Under the pieces are notes generated by a model. The model had not been told where the DNA came from and did no database searches. It was given only the letters and a program-made list of their open reading frames with translations. Shown piece after piece: positions 5,976 to 8,487 of a stretch of DNA of 8,487 bases. Positions within the stretch are counted from its first letter, which is position 1, and every line of letters begins with the position of its first letter. The DNA lies in the NCBI GenBank assembly GCA_002354005.1, contig DEKS01000072.1, positions 1-8,487 of the forward strand. The letters run 5' to 3'. The DNA is from Bacteroidales bacterium UBA2716 (lineage in GTDB: Bacteria; Bacteroidota; Bacteroidia; Bacteroidales; UBA932). Position numbers and translations under genes: made by a program.

Positions 5976-5992
5976 GTTCCAGTTAAACATAA

Positions 5993-6187
5993 TTACAGGA
6001 CCAGAAGCTCTTTTACGCGTGCAACGTCCACTTTCTCCAAAACGGCGAAGTGATCCAGATTGCGTTTCTGTTTCTTGGTCTTCTTGGTGAGGATGTGGCT
6101 GTGATAAGCGTGCTTCCTCTTGATCTTTCCCGATCCGGTAAGCGTGAAGCGCTTTTTGGCACCGGAGTTGGTTTTAAGCTTTGCCAT
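5993..6187 (-). CDS. rpmI: 50S ribosomal protein L35 (bL35)
   Basis: This 64-residue, highly basic large-subunit protein begins MAKLKTNSGAKKRFTLTGSG and continues KIKRKHAYHSHILTKKTKKQ, both diagnostic of bL35. Length matches the family. I chose the ATG at 6187; a TTG four codons upstream (6199) would add MFNT, which the family lacks. The infC-rpmI-rplT order is one of the most conserved ribosomal clusters in bacteria. The gene lies 42 nt after infC in an AT-rich gap (6188-6229) with no recognisable promoter. Confidence 0.97.
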   Translation of the reverse strand: MAKLKTNSGAKKRFTLTGSGKIKRKHAYHSHILTKKTKKQKRNLDHFAVLEKVDVARVKELLVL

Positions 6188-6229
6188 TGTGTTAAACAAT
6201 TAATTAATTATACATATAAGGAATATCCC

Positions 6230-6820
6230 TTATTTCTTCTTTACGGGAGCCAGCATCATGGTCATGCGCTTGCCTTCCAGGGTGGGCATGCTTTCCGGGC
6301 GTCCGTACTCCTCCAGCTCCACCGCGAACCTGAGCAGCTGCTTCTCCCCTTGCTCCGCAAACTGGATGGAGCGGCCGCGGAAGAAGATGGAGGCTTTCAC
6401 CTTGGACCCTTCCTGCAGGAACTCCTGCGCATGCTTGAGCTTGAACTGGAAGTCGTGCTCGTCCGTGTTGGGCCCGAAGCGGATTTCCTTGATGACAATC
6501 TTCGCAGCGTTTGCCTTCATCTCCTTGGCCTTCTTGCGCTGCTGGTACAGGTACTTCTGGTAGTCCAGAATCTTGCACACCGGCGGGTCTGCTTTGGCGC
6601 TGATTTCCACCAGGTCCAGTTCCTGTTCCTCTGCCATGGCCAGGGCCTTGGTGAAGGGGTAAATGCCCTGCTCGGGGATGCTCTCCCCTACCAGGCGCAC
6701 CTGGGAGGCGGTAATTTCACGGTTAATCCGAAGGGCGTTTTCGTCCTTCTGGCTAGCCTGAGCCTGCATGGGCTTCTTTTTGAGACCCGAGGGCCTCGGT
6801 TTAAAAGGCGTTGCGATAAT
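6230..6820 (-). CDS. infC: Translation initiation factor IF-3, probable AUU/AUC start
   Basis: IF-3 binds the 30S subunit, blocks premature 50S joining and rejects non-AUG starts. Counting from the first ATG (6769), the protein has 179 residues. The N domain begins at RINREI (14-19), the signature PPVCKILDYQKYLYQ spans 62-76, a lysine-rich linker runs to about 90, and the C domain includes IKEIRFGP (93-100) and ends LAPVKKK. The frame stays open upstream of that ATG, and I prefer a start at ATT (6820) or ATC (6817). AAGGAG (6830-6825) lies 4 or 7 nt upstream of these, and Escherichia coli infC uses AUU to allow autorepression. This adds 16 or 17 residues, basic and proline-rich (ATPFKPRPSGLKKKP). 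An ATG start remains possible, since it already gives an N-terminal lead like that of E. coli. The ATT lies 23 nt after thrS. Confidence 0.95.
   Translation of the reverse strand: MIATPFKPRPSGLKKKPMQAQASQKDENALRINREITASQVRLVGESIPEQGIYPFTKALAMAEEQELDLVEISAKADPPVCKILDYQKYLYQQRKKAKEMKANAAKIVIKEIRFGPNTDEHDFQFKLKHAQEFLQEGSKVKASIFFRGRSIQFAEQGEKQLLRFAVELEEYGRPESMPTLEGKRMTMMLAPVKKK
6787..6799 (-). promoter_or_regulatory. GC-rich hairpin near the infC start
   Basis: CCGAG (6787-6791) pairs with CTCGG (6795-6799) around a 3-nt loop; as DNA the arms extend to a 6-bp inverted repeat around one base. No T run follows on the minus strand, so it is not a terminator. It lies about 20 nt downstream of the proposed AUU start and just upstream of the first ATG. 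Confidence 0.4.
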
Positions 6821-6824
6821 TTTG

Positions 6825-6830
6825 CTCCTT
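6825..6830 (-). promoter_or_regulatory. Shine-Dalgarno sequence of infC
   Basis: AAGGAG on the minus strand matches the 16S anti-Shine-Dalgarno sequence at six positions. It lies 4 nt before ATT and 7 nt before ATC, but 55 nt before the first ATG, so it supports the upstream non-AUG start. Such a sequence is unusual here because the other starts in this window lack one. Confidence 0.6.
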
Positions 6831-6843
6831 TAAAATGTTAAAC

Positions 6844-8487
6844 TTACTGGGCCAGTTCCTCTGCCACGGCTTTGCGGACATACTCCACAAAGGCAGGCAC
6901 GCTCATGGAACCCTGGTCCTCGGTTCCACGGCGTACAGACACGGTTTCGTCGGCCATTTCTTTTTCGCCGACAATCACCAGAAGCGGAACTCTCTTGAGA
7001 GAAGTTTCACGGATTCTCTTACCGAGTGTCTCGTTTCGGTCGTCTATAGAGGCGCGAATTTCGGAATTATTTAGCAGATTTACAACTTTTTTCGCATAAT
7101 CTGCATATTTTTCACTCACGGGCAGCACTTTCACCTGGTCCGGGTGCAGCCACAGCGGCAGATGACCGGCGGTGTGCTCCAGCAGCACGGCCACAAAACG
7201 CTCCAGCGAGCCGAACGGCGCGCGGTGAATCATGACCGGGCGCTTGCGGGTGCCGTCGGAATCCACATACTCCAGCTCAAAGCGCTCCGGCAGGTTGTAG
7301 TCCACCTGGATGGTGCCCAGCTGCCAGCTGCGGCCAATGGCGTCCTTTACCATGAAATCCAGCTTGGGGCCGTAGAAAGCGGCCTCGCCGGTCTCAATCA
7401 CGTACGGAAGGCCTTTTTTCTTGGCCGCGTCAATGATGCCCTGTTCCGCCTTCTGCCAGTTTTCATCGGAACCGATATACTTGGACGGATTCTTGGGATT
7501 CCGCAGGGACACCTGAGCGGTAAATTTGTCGAATTTCAGCGTCTTGAACACATACAGGATAAGGTCGATCACTTTTTCGAACTCCTCCTGGAGCTGGTCC
7601 TGGCGGCAGAAAAGGTGGGCGTCGTCCTGGGTGAAGCTGCGTACGCGGGTGAGGCCGTGGAGCTCTCCGGACTGCTCATAGCGGTACACGGTGCCGAACT
7701 CGGCAAAGCGCAGGGGCAGGTCACGGTAGCTGCGCGGGGCGCTGCGGTAAATCTCGCAGTGGTGCGGGCAGTTCATGGGTTTGAGCAGGTACTCCTCCCC
7801 TTCCTGCGGGGTGTGGATGGGCTGGAAGGAATCTTTGCCGTACTTGGCATAGTGACCGGAAGTCACGTAGAGTTCCTTACCGCCGATATGGGGCGTAACA
7901 ACGGGCAGGTAGCCGTACTCCGCCTGCTTTTTGGCCAGGAAGGCCTGCAGGGTGTTGCGAAGGGCCGCACCACGGGGCAGCCACAGTGGCAGGCCGGCGC
8001 CTACGCGCTGGGAGAAGGTGAACAGCTCCATGTCCTTGCCAATCTTGCGGTGGTCCCGCTTTTTGGCCTCTTCCAGTACCTGCAGATACTCGGTGAGCAT
8101 GCTGGCCTTGGGGAAGGTGATGCCGTAGATACGGGTGAGCTGCTGGCGTTTTTCATCGCCCCGCCAGTAAGCGCCGGCCAGCGAGAGCACCTTCACGGCC
8201 TTGATGACCTCCGTGTTCTTCAGGTGCGGGCCGCGGCACAGGTCCGTGAACTGGCCGTTGGTATAATAGGTGATGGTGCCGTCTTCCAGCTCCGAGATGA
8301 GTTCCTGCTTGTACGGGTCCCCTTTCTCGGTGAAGTATTTGAGGGCGTCCGCCTTGGACACCTCTATGCGCTGGAAGTCCTGCTTCTGGCGGGCGAATTC
8401 CAGCATTTTGTTCTCGATGGCCTTGAAGTCCGCGTCCGTCAGGGTGCGGCCGTTCATGTCCACATCGTAATAGAAGCCGTTTTCGAT
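6844..8487 (-). CDS. thrS: Threonine--tRNA ligase, 5' end beyond the window
   Basis: This is the C-terminal 547 residues of ThrRS, which charges tRNA-Thr and hydrolyses Ser-tRNA-Thr. The missing N terminus (about 95 residues) would hold the TGS domain and the HxxxH editing motif. The fragment opens IENGFYYDVD. The editing-domain motif DLCRGPH follows, with Cys84 and His88. The class II catalytic core shows LPLWLPRGAALRNTL (motif 1 region) and KPMNCPHH, with zinc ligand Cys240. Motif 2 is LRFAEFGTVYRYE, with Arg260, and motif 3 spans IHRAPFGSLERF. Candidate remaining zinc ligands include His421. An intact anticodon-binding domain ends EYVRKAVAEELAQ. No frame disruption is visible. thrS is the first visible gene of the run continuing into infC, 23 nt from its proposed start. 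Any threonine-responsive leader would lie outside the window. Confidence 0.98.
   Translation of the reverse strand: MENGFYYDVDMNGRTLTDADFKAIENKMLEFARQKQDFQRIEVSKADALKYFTEKGDPYKQELISELEDGTITYYTNGQFTDLCRGPHLKNTEVIKAVKVLSLAGAYWRGDEKRQQLTRIYGITFPKASMLTEYLQVLEEAKKRDHRKIGKDMELFTFSQRVGAGLPLWLPRGAALRNTLQAFLAKKQAEYGYLPVVTPHIGGKELYVTSGHYAKYGKDSFQPIHTPQEGEEYLLKPMNCPHHCEIYRSAPRSYRDLPLRFAEFGTVYRYEQSGELHGLTRVRSFTQDDAHLFCRQDQLQEEFEKVIDLILYVFKTLKFDKFTAQVSLRNPKNPSKYIGSDENWQKAEQGIIDAAKKKGLPYVIETGEAAFYGPKLDFMVKDAIGRSWQLGTIQVDYNLPERFELEYVDSDGTRKRPVMIHRAPFGSLERFVAVLLEHTAGHLPLWLHPDQVKVLPVSEKYADYAKKVVNLLNNSEIRASIDDRNETLGKRIRETSLKRVPLLVIVGEKEMADETVSVRRGTEDQGSMSVPAFVEYVRKAVAEELAQ

Noticed and set aside
6188..6199. 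TTG start for rpmI adding four residues (MFNT)
   Set aside because: The ATG at 6187 gives the invariant L35 start MAKLKT; the extension is not part of the family.
6050..6841. Plus-strand open frame of 263 codons opposite rpmI and infC
   Set aside because: It covers two unmistakable minus-strand genes, has no promoter and gives a leucine- and histidine-rich translation with no motifs.
1..8487. CRISPR array, insertion sequence, tRNA, rRNA or phage genes
   Set aside because: No regularly spaced repeats, transposase or integrase motifs, or RNA gene signatures were found on either strand; coding sequence accounts for nearly all of the window.

Overview
The window reads as chromosomal core sequence from a member of the Bacteroidota, probably Bacteroidales, with GC content in the mid-50s percent by eye. 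Three things support this. A 52-residue DUF4295 gene, a family confined to this phylum, sits next to rpmB and rpmG. Two promoters have the TTTG / TAnnTTTG form used by the phylum's housekeeping sigma factor. Most starts lack a Shine-Dalgarno sequence and are preceded by A-rich DNA instead. Genus is not resolved; an uncultured gut Bacteroidales lineage would fit.

Layout, left to right. Bases 1-2367 hold ftsY followed 4 nt later by pheT, both on the minus strand; pheT runs off the left edge. Bases 2368-2493 are a 126-bp divergent control region with a promoter facing each way. asnA occupies 2494-3501 and is the only plus-strand gene. Bases 3502-3574 carry a terminator hairpin between convergent genes. 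From 3575 to the right edge runs an unbroken minus-strand series. In transcription order it is thrS (5' end missing), infC, rpmI, rplT, lepB, rpmB, rpmG and the DUF4295 gene. Gaps are between 1 and 72 nt, so this is probably one operon ending at the 3525-3552 terminator.

Functionally this is translation and protein export machinery: two aminoacyl-tRNA synthetases (ThrRS, PheRS beta), initiation factor IF-3, ribosomal proteins L35, L20, L28 and L33, the DUF4295 protein, the SRP receptor FtsY and leader peptidase LepB. Asparagine synthetase AsnA is the metabolic exception. There is no gene-free stretch longer than 126 bp, and I saw no CRISPR array, insertion sequence, tRNA or rRNA.

The points worth checking are regulatory. 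infC has an in-frame AUU/AUC start behind an AAGGAG sequence. ftsY and asnA appear to be transcribed divergently as nearly leaderless mRNAs. lepB has no usable ATG. rplT and rpmB share an identical A-rich 12-mer at the same distance from their start codons. asnA separates the DUF4295 gene from ftsY and is flanked by near-identical 14-bp direct repeats. I found no clearly new multi-gene system.
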